Positions 17,158 to 24,599 of a stretch of DNA of 64,000 nucleotides are shown piece after piece. The notes beneath the pieces are model-generated. The model had not been told where the DNA came from and did not search any database. It saw only the letters and a program-made list of their open reading frames with translations. The translations under genes and the position numbers were made by a program. The DNA lies in the NCBI RefSeq assembly GCF_001570525.1, contig NZ_BBXC01000007.1, positions 485,364 through 549,363 on the forward strand, in the 5' to 3' direction. How positions within the stretch are numbered: the first letter of the stretch is position 1; the number at the start of each line of letters is the position of its first letter. This DNA is from Herbidospora sakaeratensis (GTDB taxonomy: Bacteria > Actinomycetota > Actinomycetes > Streptosporangiales > Streptosporangiaceae).

Positions 17158-18726
17158 ATGTTGCGCTGCGACGATCTCTTCTTCTATTGGGCCGACGGCA
17201 CCCCCGTCTTCGAAGGCCTCGACCTCGTGATCGGCCCCGGCGTGACCGGGCTGATCGGGGTGAACGGTTCCGGCAAGTCCACCCTTCTGAAACTGGCCGC
17301 CGGCGAGCTGGTGCCCATCAGGGGCTCGATCCAGGTGTCGGGCTCGGTCGGCCATCTGCCGCAGAACCTCCCGCTCGGCGTGCGGCGCACCGTCTCCGAC
17401 CTCATGGGCATCACCGAGGCCCGGCGCGCCCTGCACGCCATCGAGGCCGGGGACACCGCCGAGGAGCACTTCGAGAACGTCGTCTGGGACGTCGAGGAAC
17501 GCGCCCGCGCCGAACTCGACAAGCTGGGCCTCGACGACGTCGGCCTCGACCGGACCGTCGCCACGCTCTCGGGCGGCGAGACGGTGATGGTCGGCCTGGC
17601 CGCCGAGTTCCTGCGCGCCCCCGACGTGCTGCTCCTCGACGAACCGACCAACAACCTCGACCTGGCCGCCCGCCACCGGCTCTACGACGCCGTCACCGCG
17701 TGGCCGGGCACGATCGTCGTGGTCAGCCACGACCGGGTGCTGCTCGACCTCGTCGACCGGCTCGCCGAACTGCCCGACGGGCGGATCTTCGGGGGCGGGC
17801 TGACGGCGTACGAGGACGTGCTCGACGTGGAGCAGGAGGCGGCCGAGCGGATGGTCCGCGCGGCCGAGGGCGAGGTGCGGCGCGAGAAGCGCGACCTCGC
17901 CGAGGCGCACGAGAAGATCGCGCGACGGGCCAAGAACGGCAGGAAGGCGGCGCTGACCAAGGGCCTGCCGAAGATCGCCATCGGCGCCCGGAAACGCGCC
18001 GCCCAGGAGAGCGCCGGCAAGCACCGCATCCTGCACGAGGAGCGGCTGTCCGACGCCCGCGACCGGCTCACCGAGGCGGAGGACGCGGTCCGCGACGACG
18101 CCGAGATCCGCGTCGACCTGCCGGGCACGGCCGTGCCGCAGACCCGGATGGTGCTGGAGTTCCCGCTCGGCGGCACGTTCGTCACCGACCGCGACGTGTC
18201 GGGGCCGCTGGAGGTGGTGCCCGAACGGCGCGGCCGGGAGCCGTCGGAGCTCGTCATCCGGGGGCCCGAGCGCATCGCGCTGCTCGGCCCGAACGGCTCG
18301 GGCAAGACGACGCTGCTGGAGGCCGTCACGCGGTGGCCCGCGCTGGTGCCGACGCGGTATCTGCCGCAGCGGCTCGACGTGCTCGACGAGACGGTCAGCA
18401 TCGCCGACAACGTGCGCGCCGTCGCGCCCGGCGCGTCGGAGAACGAGATCCGCGCGGGCCTGGCGCGGTTCCTGTTCCGGGGCGACCGCGCCGACCAGAT
18501 CGCCGGCACGTTGTCGGGCGGGGAGCGGTTCCGGGCCGCGCTGGCCCGGCTGCTGTTCGCCCAGCCGCAACTGCTGCTGCTCGACGAGCCGACCAACAAC
18601 CTCGACCTGGCGAGCGTGCGCCAGCTCGCGGGCGCGTTGTCGGCCTACCGGGGCGCGCTGATCGTGGCCAGCCACGACCTGCCGTTCCTCGACTCGATCG
18701 GCGTCACGCGGCGGCTGGACCTCTGA
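17158..18726 (+). CDS. ABC-F family ATP-binding protein (ribosome protection/translation factor type)
   Basis: A 522-residue soluble protein with two ABC domains and no membrane segment. Domain 1 has Walker A GVNGSGKST (34-42), signature LSGGE (137-141) and LLLDEPTNNLDL. Domain 2 has GPNGSGKTT (377-385), LSGGERFRAALARLLF and LLLLDEPTNNLDL. Between them is a charged helical linker of about 80 residues (VEQEAAERMVRAAEGEVRREKRD…), the P-site tRNA interaction element of ABC-F proteins. These bind the ribosomal E site; some expel macrolides, lincosamides or streptogramins, others act in translation. Which applies is unclear; the structured leader favours an antibiotic-inducible role. It is monocistronic and ends at a hairpin terminator. 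Confidence 0.9.
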   Translation: MLRCDDLFFYWADGTPVFEGLDLVIGPGVTGLIGVNGSGKSTLLKLAAGELVPIRGSIQVSGSVGHLPQNLPLGVRRTVSDLMGITEARRALHAIEAGDTAEEHFENVVWDVEERARAELDKLGLDDVGLDRTVATLSGGETVMVGLAAEFLRAPDVLLLDEPTNNLDLAARHRLYDAVTAWPGTIVVVSHDRVLLDLVDRLAELPDGRIFGGGLTAYEDVLDVEQEAAERMVRAAEGEVRREKRDLAEAHEKIARRAKNGRKAALTKGLPKIAIGARKRAAQESAGKHRILHEERLSDARDRLTEAEDAVRDDAEIRVDLPGTAVPQTRMVLEFPLGGTFVTDRDVSGPLEVVPERRGREPSELVIRGPERIALLGPNGSGKTTLLEAVTRWPALVPTRYLPQRLDVLDETVSIADNVRAVAPGASENEIRAGLARFLFRGDRADQIAGTLSGGERFRAALARLLFAQPQLLLLDEPTNNLDLASVRQLAGALSAYRGALIVASHDLPFLDSIGVTRRLDL

Positions 18727-18734
18727 ACACGCGA

Positions 18735-18767
18735 CGAGCCGCGACCCTGTGACAGGGCCGCGGCTCG
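18735..18767. terminator. Hairpin terminator between convergent ABC-F and zinc-ribbon genes
   Basis: CGAGCCGCG pairs with CGCGGCTCG, and inside it CCCTG with CAGGG around a TGA loop, with one A·C mismatch between the two stems. It lies between two convergent stop codons and has no T-run, so it probably serves both directions, as is usual in high-G+C genomes. Confidence 0.75.
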
Positions 18768-18782
18768 CCGGACGTTCGGGGG

Positions 18783-19064
18783 TCAGCTGGAGAAGAGCAT
18801 GCCCACCCAGCTGTTGCGGCGGTGGCCGTAGTGGCCGCCGTGGTGACCACCGTGACCCCAGGCGGGACCGTGGGCGGGCGGCGGCGGGGGCGGCGGGGCC
18901 GAGTAGTGCTGCTGGGCCCACTGGCTCTCCATGCGGCTCAGGGTCTCGAGCTCGCCGTAGTCGAGGAAGATGCCGCGGCAGTTGTCGCACTGCTCGATGT
19001 GGACGCCGTTGCGGTCAAGAGTCCGCATGTTGCCTCTGCACTTAGGGCACTGCATGAGGTTCAT
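18783..19064 (-). CDS. Small zf-TFIIB-type zinc-ribbon protein
   Basis: A 93-residue protein. CPKC (residues 6-9) and CDNC (26-29) form a four-cysteine zinc ribbon with the family's CRGIFLDYGELE stretch after the second pair. A proline run (about residues 57-63) and a His/Gly-rich tail (HGGHHGGHYGHR) follow. The family (zf-TFIIB, often called YfmB/YjdM-like) is common in actinomycetes and has no settled function; the histidine tail could bind metal. It is convergent with the ABC-F gene and sits 27 bp upstream of the phosphotransferase on the other side, with separate transcription likely. Confidence 0.8.
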   Translation of the reverse strand: MNLMQCPKCRGNMRTLDRNGVHIEQCDNCRGIFLDYGELETLSRMESQWAQQHYSAPPPPPPPAHGPAWGHGGHHGGHYGHRRNSWVGMLFSS

Positions 19065-19091
19065 CTCCTTATGTGACGTGCATCGTTCACT

Positions 19092-19907
19092 CTAGGACAG
19101 CGGCGGGGCGGCGAGGATCCTCTCGCAGGAGGACATCAGAGCCGCCGCCGCGTCGTCAAGCGGGACGCCGTCTTCGCGGGCATTGGCCACCGCGACGGCC
19201 GCCAACTGGACGGTCAACGCGCGGGCCGGGCCGTCGAGTTCCCGCCACATGTCGTCGCCGGAAATCGCGGTGCCGCCGGCCCGCAGGTAGGAACGTGACA
19301 GCCGGTCCCAGCCCGCCGGGTCCATCAGCCCGTTGGCGAACCACGCCGCGGGCCGGGCCAGATCCCATGCCGGGTCGCCCCAGCCGAGGTCGTCGGGGTC
19401 GATGAGCGTCCAGGCGCCGTCGTGGCGCAGCAGCTGGCCGAGGTGCCAGTCGCCGTGCGTCAGCACCCGCCGCCGCTGGTTGAGGTTCAGGGTGGTGTAC
19501 GCCCTGCGGGGGAGGTCGTGCGGGTCGAGCCGGGCCACGGCGCGTGTCACCCGGTCGGGGCCGCCCATCATGGGCACGCCGTCGGGCACCGGCTGGCGGT
19601 GCAGCTCGGCGAGCAGCTCGCCGGCCTCCTCCCACGGGGCGTCGTCGAGGTCGTCGGGCGTGAGCGGGGTGCCGGCGGGCCACACGGTGACGACGCGGTC
19701 GCCGACCCGGTCGACCGACAACGCCCGGAGCATCAGCCCCGCGGGCAGCTCGACGGCCAGGCGCGCCTTCAGCGCGGCCTCGTCGGTGTCGGCCTCGTGG
19801 GCCTTCACCACGACGTCGCCCACCCGGACCACGAGCACACGGGTGTCCTTCAGCACGGTGGGATCGCCGCCGCCCGCGTGGCGGACGAGTTCGTCGAGGA
19901 GGGACAC
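19092..19907 (-). CDS. Aminoglycoside phosphotransferase (APH)-family kinase-like protein
   Basis: A 271-residue protein of the APH/choline-kinase fold. The Brenner motif is HGDWHLGQLL (residues 151-160) with catalytic Asp153, but the usual Asn of HGDxxxxN is Gln here. IDPDDLGWGDPAWDLA (169-184) supplies the DFG-like metal-binding Asp. The N-lobe has VVVKAHEAD with a candidate Lys35. Members phosphorylate antibiotics or metabolites such as sugars, homoserine or choline; this one's substrate is unknown and I would not call it a resistance gene. GTG 19907 is 16 bp from the divergent LLM gene. A TAGATT -10-like hexamer six bases upstream suggests a leaderless transcript. Confidence 0.78.
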   Translation of the reverse strand: MSLLDELVRHAGGGDPTVLKDTRVLVVRVGDVVVKAHEADTDEAALKARLAVELPAGLMLRALSVDRVGDRVVTVWPAGTPLTPDDLDDAPWEEAGELLAELHRQPVPDGVPMMGGPDRVTRAVARLDPHDLPRRAYTTLNLNQRRRVLTHGDWHLGQLLRHDGAWTLIDPDDLGWGDPAWDLARPAAWFANGLMDPAGWDRLSRSYLRAGGTAISGDDMWRELDGPARALTVQLAAVAVANAREDGVPLDDAAAALMSSCERILAAPPLS

Positions 19908-19923
19908 CCGGACAATCTAAGAC
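19908..19923. promoter_or_regulatory. Shared A+T-rich -10 region for two divergent, apparently leaderless genes
   Basis: Only 16 bp separate GTG 19907 (-) and ATG 19924 (+). The central acaatctaaga offers CAATCT on the plus strand and TAGATT on the minus strand, each 6-8 bases from its start codon. Neither gene has room for a ribosome-binding site. Assignment as a bidirectional promoter is inference from spacing. Confidence 0.4.
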
Positions 19924-20811
19924 ATGAGAATCGGCTTCGGTGTGCCCGTGTCGGGCACGTGGGCGACCCCCCAGATCATGGCCCGGGTGGCGACGCGGGC
20001 GGAGGAGCTCGGCTACCACGAGGTCTGGACGTTCCAGCGGCTGCTCCATCCCGCCGGCACCGACATCGGCGCCGTCTACCGCAGCGTGCAGGACCCGATC
20101 GTGTCGCTGGCCTACGTCGCGGCGCTGACCTCGCGCATCAGGCTCGGCGTGGCCGTGCTCAACCTGCCCTTCTTCTCGCCCGCGCTGCTGGGCAAGCAGC
20201 TGGCCACGCTCCAGTCGGTGAGCGCCGGGCGGCTCGACGCCGGGCTCGGGCTCGGCTGGATGGAGGAGGAGTTCATCGCCTCGAAGGTGCCGCTGGAGCG
20301 CCGGGGCAAGCGCGCCGACGAGTACCTCATGCTGCTGCGCCGGTTCTGGACCGACGAGGTGATCGAGCACCACGGCGAGTTCTACGACGTCGTGCCCTCA
20401 CGGCAGGAGCCGAAGCCGGAGACGCCGCCGCCCATCCTGCTCGGCGGTGGTGCGCCCGCCGCGCTGCGCCGGGCCGGACGGCTGGCCGACGGGTGGATCA
20501 GCTCCAGCCGCATGCTCGGCGACGACCTCCCGGCCATGATCGGCCAGGTGAAGGAGGCCGCCGCCGAAGCGGGCCGCGAGGTGACCCGCTTCGTCTGCCG
20601 CGGCGTCACCCGGCCCGGCAAGGACGCGAGCCAGCCGCTCTCCGGCCCGTACGAGAAGATCCGGGAGGACGTCGAGGCGCTCGCGGAGCAGGGCATGACC
20701 GAGGTCTTCCACGACCTCAACTTCAACCCCGCCTTCGGCGCGCCCGACGCCGACCCGGCCGTCTCCCTGGCCCTGGCCGAGGAGGCGATGGAGAACCTGG
20801 CCCCTAGATGA
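19924..20811 (+). CDS. LLM-class, probably F420-dependent, oxidoreductase
   Basis: A 295-residue luciferase-like monooxygenase fold protein. Signatures: [14 protein letters not shown] at the N-terminus, [35 protein letters not shown] near residues 70-105 and [11 protein letters not shown], with [24 protein letters not shown] near 170. The pattern fits the actinobacterial TIGR03619 type of F420-dependent enzymes. It would transfer hydride between a reduced deazaflavin and an unknown substrate in the cytoplasm. It begins 16 bp from the divergent APH-like gene and overlaps the next, convergent LLM gene by 8 bp at the 3' end. Confidence 0.85.
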   Translation: MRIGFGVPVSGTWATPQIMARVATRAEELGYHEVWTFQRLLHPAGTDIGAVYRSVQDPIVSLAYVAALTSRIRLGVAVLNLPFFSPALLGKQLATLQSVSAGRLDAGLGLGWMEEEFIASKVPLERRGKRADEYLMLLRRFWTDEVIEHHGEFYDVVPSRQEPKPETPPPILLGGGAPAALRRAGRLADGWISSSRMLGDDLPAMIGQVKEAAAEAGREVTRFVCRGVTRPGKDASQPLSGPYEKIREDVEALAEQGMTEVFHDLNFNPAFGAPDADPAVSLALAEEAMENLAPR

Positions 20812-21823
20812 GGCCGTACGCCCCGGCGATCAGCTCGTAGGAGCGGATGCGCGTCCCGGTGCCGTGCGTCATCGTGGTGATCATGAGCTCGTCGGCCTCG
20901 GTGCGCTTGCGCAGCTCGTCGAGGTGGGCGCGGACCTGCTCGGGGGTGCCCAGGGCGACGTTCGCGAGGCGGTCGCGGACGAACTCGGCCTCCATGGGGC
21001 TGAACTCGTACTCGGTCGCCTCCTCGGGGGTCGGGAAGGCTCCCGGGTTGCCCGACCGCAGCCGGAGGAACGACAACGCGCCCGGCAGCGCCTGCCGGTA
21101 CGCCTCCTCCTCGGTCTCGGCCGCCAGCGCCGAGACGCCGATCATCGCGTAGGGCTCGGCCAGCACCTCCGACGGGCGGAAGGAGGCACGGTAGAGCTCC
21201 AGCGCCGGTTCGGTGTTGGCCGCGCTGAAGTGGTGCGCGAACGCGAACGGCAGGCCGAGCAGCCCGGCGAGCTTGGCCGAGAAGCCGCTCGACCCGAGCA
21301 GCCAGATCGGCGGGCGCTGCGGCCCGCGCGGGATCGCCTGGATACGCGGGAAGGTGCCGTCGAGGAAGGCGGTCAGCTCGTTCACGTGCTGGGGGAACTC
21401 GTCGGGGTCGACCTCGGCCCGGCGGCGCAGGGCGTGCGCGGTGGCCATGTCGGTGCCGGGCGCGCGGCCCAGCCCCAGGTCGATGCGGCCCGGGTGCAGC
21501 GCCTCCAGGGTGCCGAACTGCTCGGCCACCACCAGCGGGGCGTGGTTGGGCAACATCACGCCGCCCGACCCGACCCTGATGCGCTCGGTGGCCGCCGCCA
21601 GATGCGCGATCAGCACGGCGGGCGACGAACTGGCCACCCCCGGCATGCCGTGGTGCTCGGCCACCCAGATGCGGTGGAAGCCCCACGCTTCGGCTTTCCT
21701 GGCCAGGTCGGTCGCGCCGCGCAGCGCCTCGGTGGGGGTGATCCCCACGCCTACCGTCGCGAGTTCGAGGACCGACAGCGGGACCTCGGCCGTGCCCCGT
21801 GCGACACCGTGGATGTTGTCCAT
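20804..21823 (-). CDS. LLM-class flavin-dependent oxidoreductase (MsnO8-like)
   Basis: A 339-residue bacterial luciferase-like protein. The motifs [43 protein letters not shown] (about residues 49-80) and [42 protein letters not shown] are those of the MsnO8/alkanal-monooxygenase-like group, which usually binds FMN. Substrate unknown. Starting at ATG 21823, it lies nine bases from a perfect 25-bp inverted repeat shared with the divergent HAD gene, which probably regulates it. Its 3' end overlaps the convergent F420-type gene by 8 bp. Confidence 0.86.
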   Translation of the reverse strand: MDNIHGVARGTAEVPLSVLELATVGVGITPTEALRGATDLARKAEAWGFHRIWVAEHHGMPGVASSSPAVLIAHLAAATERIRVGSGGVMLPNHAPLVVAEQFGTLEALHPGRIDLGLGRAPGTDMATAHALRRRAEVDPDEFPQHVNELTAFLDGTFPRIQAIPRGPQRPPIWLLGSSGFSAKLAGLLGLPFAFAHHFSAANTEPALELYRASFRPSEVLAEPYAMIGVSALAAETEEEAYRQALPGALSFLRLRSGNPGAFPTPEEATEYEFSPMEAEFVRDRLANVALGTPEQVRAHLDELRKRTEADELMITTMTHGTGTRIRSYELIAGAYGLI

Positions 21824-21831
21824 AACCCCAG

Positions 21832-21856
21832 ATAACCGGAGTCTTACTCCGGTTAT
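21832..21856. promoter_or_regulatory. Perfect 25-bp inverted repeat: candidate operator between divergent LLM and HAD genes
   Basis: ATAACCGGAGT (21832-21842), a CTT spacer, then ACTCCGGTTAT (21846-21856): both 11-bp arms match perfectly. It occupies the middle of a short intergenic gap, nine bases from the LLM start and 11-23 bases from the HAD start. The size and symmetry fit a TetR- or MarR-type dimer site. No such regulator gene is adjacent. Confidence 0.65.
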
Positions 21857-21879
21857 TTCCTTCTGCGATGCTTAGCCCC

Positions 21880-22659
21880 ATGAGTGAGCGCAAGCCGATC
21901 GAATGCTGGCTGTCCGACATGGACGGCGTCCTGGTCCACGAAGGTCAACCCGTGCCGGGAGCCGACGAGTTCATCAAGCGGCTGGAGGCCTCGGGGAAAC
22001 GGTTCCTCGTGCTCACCAACAACTCGATCTACACCCCGCGCGACCTGTCGGTGCGGCTCCGGTCGGCCGGGCTCGAGGTGCCGCCCGAGGCGATCTGGAC
22101 CTCCGCGATGGCCACCGCCGACTTCCTGTCGGCCCAGCGGCCCGAGGGCAGCGCCTACGTGATCGGCGAGTCGGGCCTGACCACCGCCCTCCACGAGGCC
22201 GGCTACGTGCTGACCGACCTGAACCCCGACTACGTCGTGCTCGGCGAGACCCGCACCTACAGCTTCTCCCACATAACGCGTGCGATCCGGCTGATCGAGA
22301 ACGGCGCCCGCTTCATCGCCACCAACCCCGACGCCGTCGGCCCCTCCCACGAGGGCAACCTCCCGGCCTGCGGCGCGGTCGCCGCGATGATCACCAAGGC
22401 GACCGGCGTCGACCCCTACTTCGTCGGCAAGCCCAACCCGATGATGATGCGCAGCGCCCTCAACCGCATCGACGCCCACAGCGAGTCGACCGCGATGATC
22501 GGCGACCGCATGGACACCGACGTCGTCTGCGGCATGGAGGCGGGCCTGCACACCATCCTGGTGCTGACCGGCGTCTCCAAGGCCGACCAGATCGACCGCT
22601 GGCCCTACCGCCCCTCGCAGGTCGTGAACTCGGTCGCCGACCTCGTCGACCTGGTGTAG
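21880..22659 (+). CDS. HAD-IIA (NagD-like) sugar phosphatase family hydrolase
   Basis: A 259-residue HAD-superfamily phosphatase. Motif I is [10 protein letters not shown] with nucleophile Asp13 and Asp15; motif II is VLTNNS; the later [10 protein letters not shown] holds the motif III Lys and [16 protein letters not shown] the motif IV acidic pair. The type IIA cap lies between motifs II and III. It likely dephosphorylates a small phosphorylated metabolite (NagD prefers nucleotides and sugar phosphates in vitro). An upstream ATG at 21868 is in frame, but ATG 21880 ([10 protein letters not shown]) matches the normal start; neither has a ribosome-binding site, suggesting a leaderless message. 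It shares the 25-bp palindrome with the divergent LLM gene. Confidence 0.9.
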   Translation: MSERKPIECWLSDMDGVLVHEGQPVPGADEFIKRLEASGKRFLVLTNNSIYTPRDLSVRLRSAGLEVPPEAIWTSAMATADFLSAQRPEGSAYVIGESGLTTALHEAGYVLTDLNPDYVVLGETRTYSFSHITRAIRLIENGARFIATNPDAVGPSHEGNLPACGAVAAMITKATGVDPYFVGKPNPMMMRSALNRIDAHSESTAMIGDRMDTDVVCGMEAGLHTILVLTGVSKADQIDRWPYRPSQVVNSVADLVDLV

Positions 22660-22698
22660 CTGCCACGTTCTGGCAGGTACGGGTGCCAGGGTGGAGGC

Positions 22699-23313
22699 AT
22701 GCACACCATCTACCTGGAGCTCGGCAAGAAGCGGGTCTTCGCCAACTCGGTCGACTGGCCGGGCTGGAGCCGGTCGGCCAAGTCCGAGGACGACGCGATC
22801 GAGGCGCTGCTCTCCTATGAGGAGCGCTACCGCGTGGTGGCCGACCGGGCCGGGCTGGTGTTCGAGCCGGGCGAGATCCGGGTCGCCGAGAAGATCACCG
22901 GCGACGCGACCACCGACTTCGGCGCGCCCGCCCTGCCCGCCGTCCTCGACTCCGAGCCGTGGGGCGCGGCCGAGGCGGCCAAGAACGCCGCGCTGATGAA
23001 GGCCGCCTGGGAGGTCTTCGACGCCGTCGTCGGGATCACGCCCGAGGAGCTGCGCAAGGGGCCCCGGGGCGGCGGGCGCGACCGCGACAAGATGGTCGAC
23101 CACGTGGTGAACGCCGAACGGGCCTACGCCGCCAAGCTCGACGTGCGGATCAGGCCGGCCGAGGTCGCCGGGATGCGGCCGAGACTGCTGGAGGTGGTCT
23201 CGCGCCCGCTCGACGGCGACGACTACCGGTGGCCGGTGCGCTACGCCTCCCGGCGCATCATCTGGCACGTGCTCGACCACGTCTGGGAGATGGAGGACCG
23301 GACCGAGCGCTAG
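22699..23313 (+). CDS. Hypothetical protein: HicB-like N-terminus plus DinB-like helical domain
   Basis: A 204-residue protein. Residues 1-45 (TIYLELGKKRVFANSVDW, then PGWSRSAKSEDDAIEALLSY) resemble the small beta-alpha fold of HicB-type antitoxins. From about residue 95 on, the chain is helical, with His-containing helices KMVDHVVNAERAYAAKL and IIWHVLDHVWEMEDR that recall DinB/YfiT metal-binding four-helix bundles. No HicA-like toxin is adjacent, so a toxin-antitoxin role is unlikely. Its stop codon overlaps the convergent arfB stop within a shared CTAG. Function unknown; both domain guesses need a profile search. Confidence 0.55.
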   Translation: MHTIYLELGKKRVFANSVDWPGWSRSAKSEDDAIEALLSYEERYRVVADRAGLVFEPGEIRVAEKITGDATTDFGAPALPAVLDSEPWGAAEAAKNAALMKAAWEVFDAVVGITPEELRKGPRGGGRDRDKMVDHVVNAERAYAAKLDVRIRPAEVAGMRPRLLEVVSRPLDGDDYRWPVRYASRRIIWHVLDHVWEMEDRTER

Positions 23314-23705
23314 AAGACGTCGCGGCGCAGCCGCTTCACGTCCGACCGGCGTTTCTTGTTCTCCAGGCGGCGCTCCACCTGGCCCTTCGAGGGCTTGGTC
23401 GGGCGCCGCTTCTTCGCGGGCGGCGCGATGGCGTCGCGCAGGGCCGCCTCCAGGCGGACGCGGGCGGCCTCGCGGTTGCGCAGCTGCGAGCGGAACTCCT
23501 GGGCGGCGATCGTCAGCACGCCGTCGACCAGCCGGTGGGCCAGCCGCTCAAGGGCCCGTTCCTTCTGTACGTCGGTCAGCGCGCCCGACTGCGCGATGTC
23601 GAAGCTCAGCTCCACCCGGCTGTCGGTCGTGTTCACACCCTGGCCGCCGGGCCCGGAGGAACGCGAGAACCGCCAGCGGAGCTCGGCCTCCGGGATCTCG
23701 GTCAT
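23310..23705 (-). CDS. arfB: Alternative ribosome-rescue factor / peptidyl-tRNA hydrolase ArfB
   Basis: A 131-residue protein of the class I release-factor family. The GGQ motif is at residues 20-22 within SRSSGPGGQGVNTTDSRVEL, the segment that hydrolyses peptidyl-tRNA in stalled ribosomes. The C-terminal tail is strongly basic (PAKKRRPTKPSKGQ, RRLENKKRRSDVKRLRRDVF), which in ArfB enters the empty mRNA channel. No codon-recognition domain is present, as expected. Length is normal for ArfB (about 140). It is convergent with the upstream-strand neighbour, overlapping 4 bp. Probably monocistronic. Confidence 0.92.
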   Translation of the reverse strand: MTEIPEAELRWRFSRSSGPGGQGVNTTDSRVELSFDIAQSGALTDVQKERALERLAHRLVDGVLTIAAQEFRSQLRNREAARVRLEAALRDAIAPPAKKRRPTKPSKGQVERRLENKKRRSDVKRLRRDVF

Positions 23706-23756
23706 GCCTCTCAGATTAGCCGTGCCATCAACGCATTTTTCCGGCACTGTGGGCGG

Positions 23757-24578
23757 GTGACCATCGTCGGCGTGCACGGCATCGGCAAGTACAAGTACTT
23801 CGAACAGGGCGGCGGTTCCCCGGTCAAGGCGGCCGAGCTGATGCTCGCCAAATGGAACCGCTACCTGCACGACGGCGGGTTCCCCGGGAGAGATCCGGTC
23901 GCCGAGGTCGCCTACTACGCCCACCACCTGCGCAAGGGCGCCCCGCAGCCGCCGAAGAAGATGGCGCCGCCCGAGAAGATGGTCTTCACCGACTGGATGC
24001 GCCAGGTCGAGGACCACCGCGTCGCCGCCGCCGCGGGCGAGACCCTGACGGCGGTGGCCCACCGGCTGGCGGGCTGGCTGCTCGACCGGCTCGGCGCCGG
24101 GGCGCTGAGGTTCGCCGAGGACTTCTGCCCCGAGGTGGCCACCTACCTGGGCGGCGGCGCGCCCCGCACGTCGTCGCGCGACGCGGTGGCCGCGGTGATC
24201 CGGCGGCGCAGGCCCCGGGTGGTGATCGCCCACTCGCTGGGGAGCGTGGTGACGTACGAGGCGTTCTGGGCGCATCCCGATCTGCGGGCCGACCTGCTGG
24301 TCACGCTCGGGTCGCCGCTGGGCATGCGGAACGTGGTGTTCGAGCGGCTCGCGCCGCTGCCGGTCGCGGGCATGGGGGCCCGGCCGCCGGGGGTCGGGCG
24401 GTGGATCAACGTCGCCGACAAAGACGACATCGCCGCCATTCCCGCCGAGTTGCGCCCGGTTTTCAAGGGTGTGGAACGCGACGTGCAGTGCAACATCGAC
24501 TGGCTGGATTTTCATACCGTCCGCAATTACCTGGGTTGTGGTGTCTTGAACTCCCATTTGCGGGACTTTCTCCAGTAA
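23757..24578 (+). CDS. Alpha/beta-hydrolase-fold protein upstream of the Hsp90-like gene
   Basis: A 273-residue protein. TIVGVHGIGKYK near the N-terminus resembles the oxyanion strand-turn of lipases, and RVVIAHSLGSVVTYEAFW holds the nucleophile elbow with Ser in HSLGS (about residue 162). Candidate acid and base residues occur in INVADKDDIAA and DWLDFHTVRNYLG. There is no signal peptide, so it acts in the cytoplasm. GTG 23757 is taken as the start; a ribosome-binding site is weak. The Hsp90-like gene begins 21 bp downstream, and a TPR gene overlaps that one, so the three may form one operon. Substrate and role unknown. Confidence 0.7.
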   Translation: MTIVGVHGIGKYKYFEQGGGSPVKAAELMLAKWNRYLHDGGFPGRDPVAEVAYYAHHLRKGAPQPPKKMAPPEKMVFTDWMRQVEDHRVAAAAGETLTAVAHRLAGWLLDRLGAGALRFAEDFCPEVATYLGGGAPRTSSRDAVAAVIRRRRPRVVIAHSLGSVVTYEAFWAHPDLRADLLVTLGSPLGMRNVVFERLAPLPVAGMGARPPGVGRWINVADKDDIAAIPAELRPVFKGVERDVQCNIDWLDFHTVRNYLGCGVLNSHLRDFLQ

Positions 24579-24599
24579 AAAGCTCGATAGGGTCGTCGC

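Noticed and set aside
19092-19907. Aminoglycoside resistance gene
   Set aside because: Only the generic APH fold motifs are visible, the Brenner Asn is changed, and the neighbours are metabolic. A resistance label would be unsupported.
22699-23313. Toxin-antitoxin system based on the HicB-like N-terminus
   Set aside because: No HicA-like partner (small basic dsRNA-binding protein) is found on either side.
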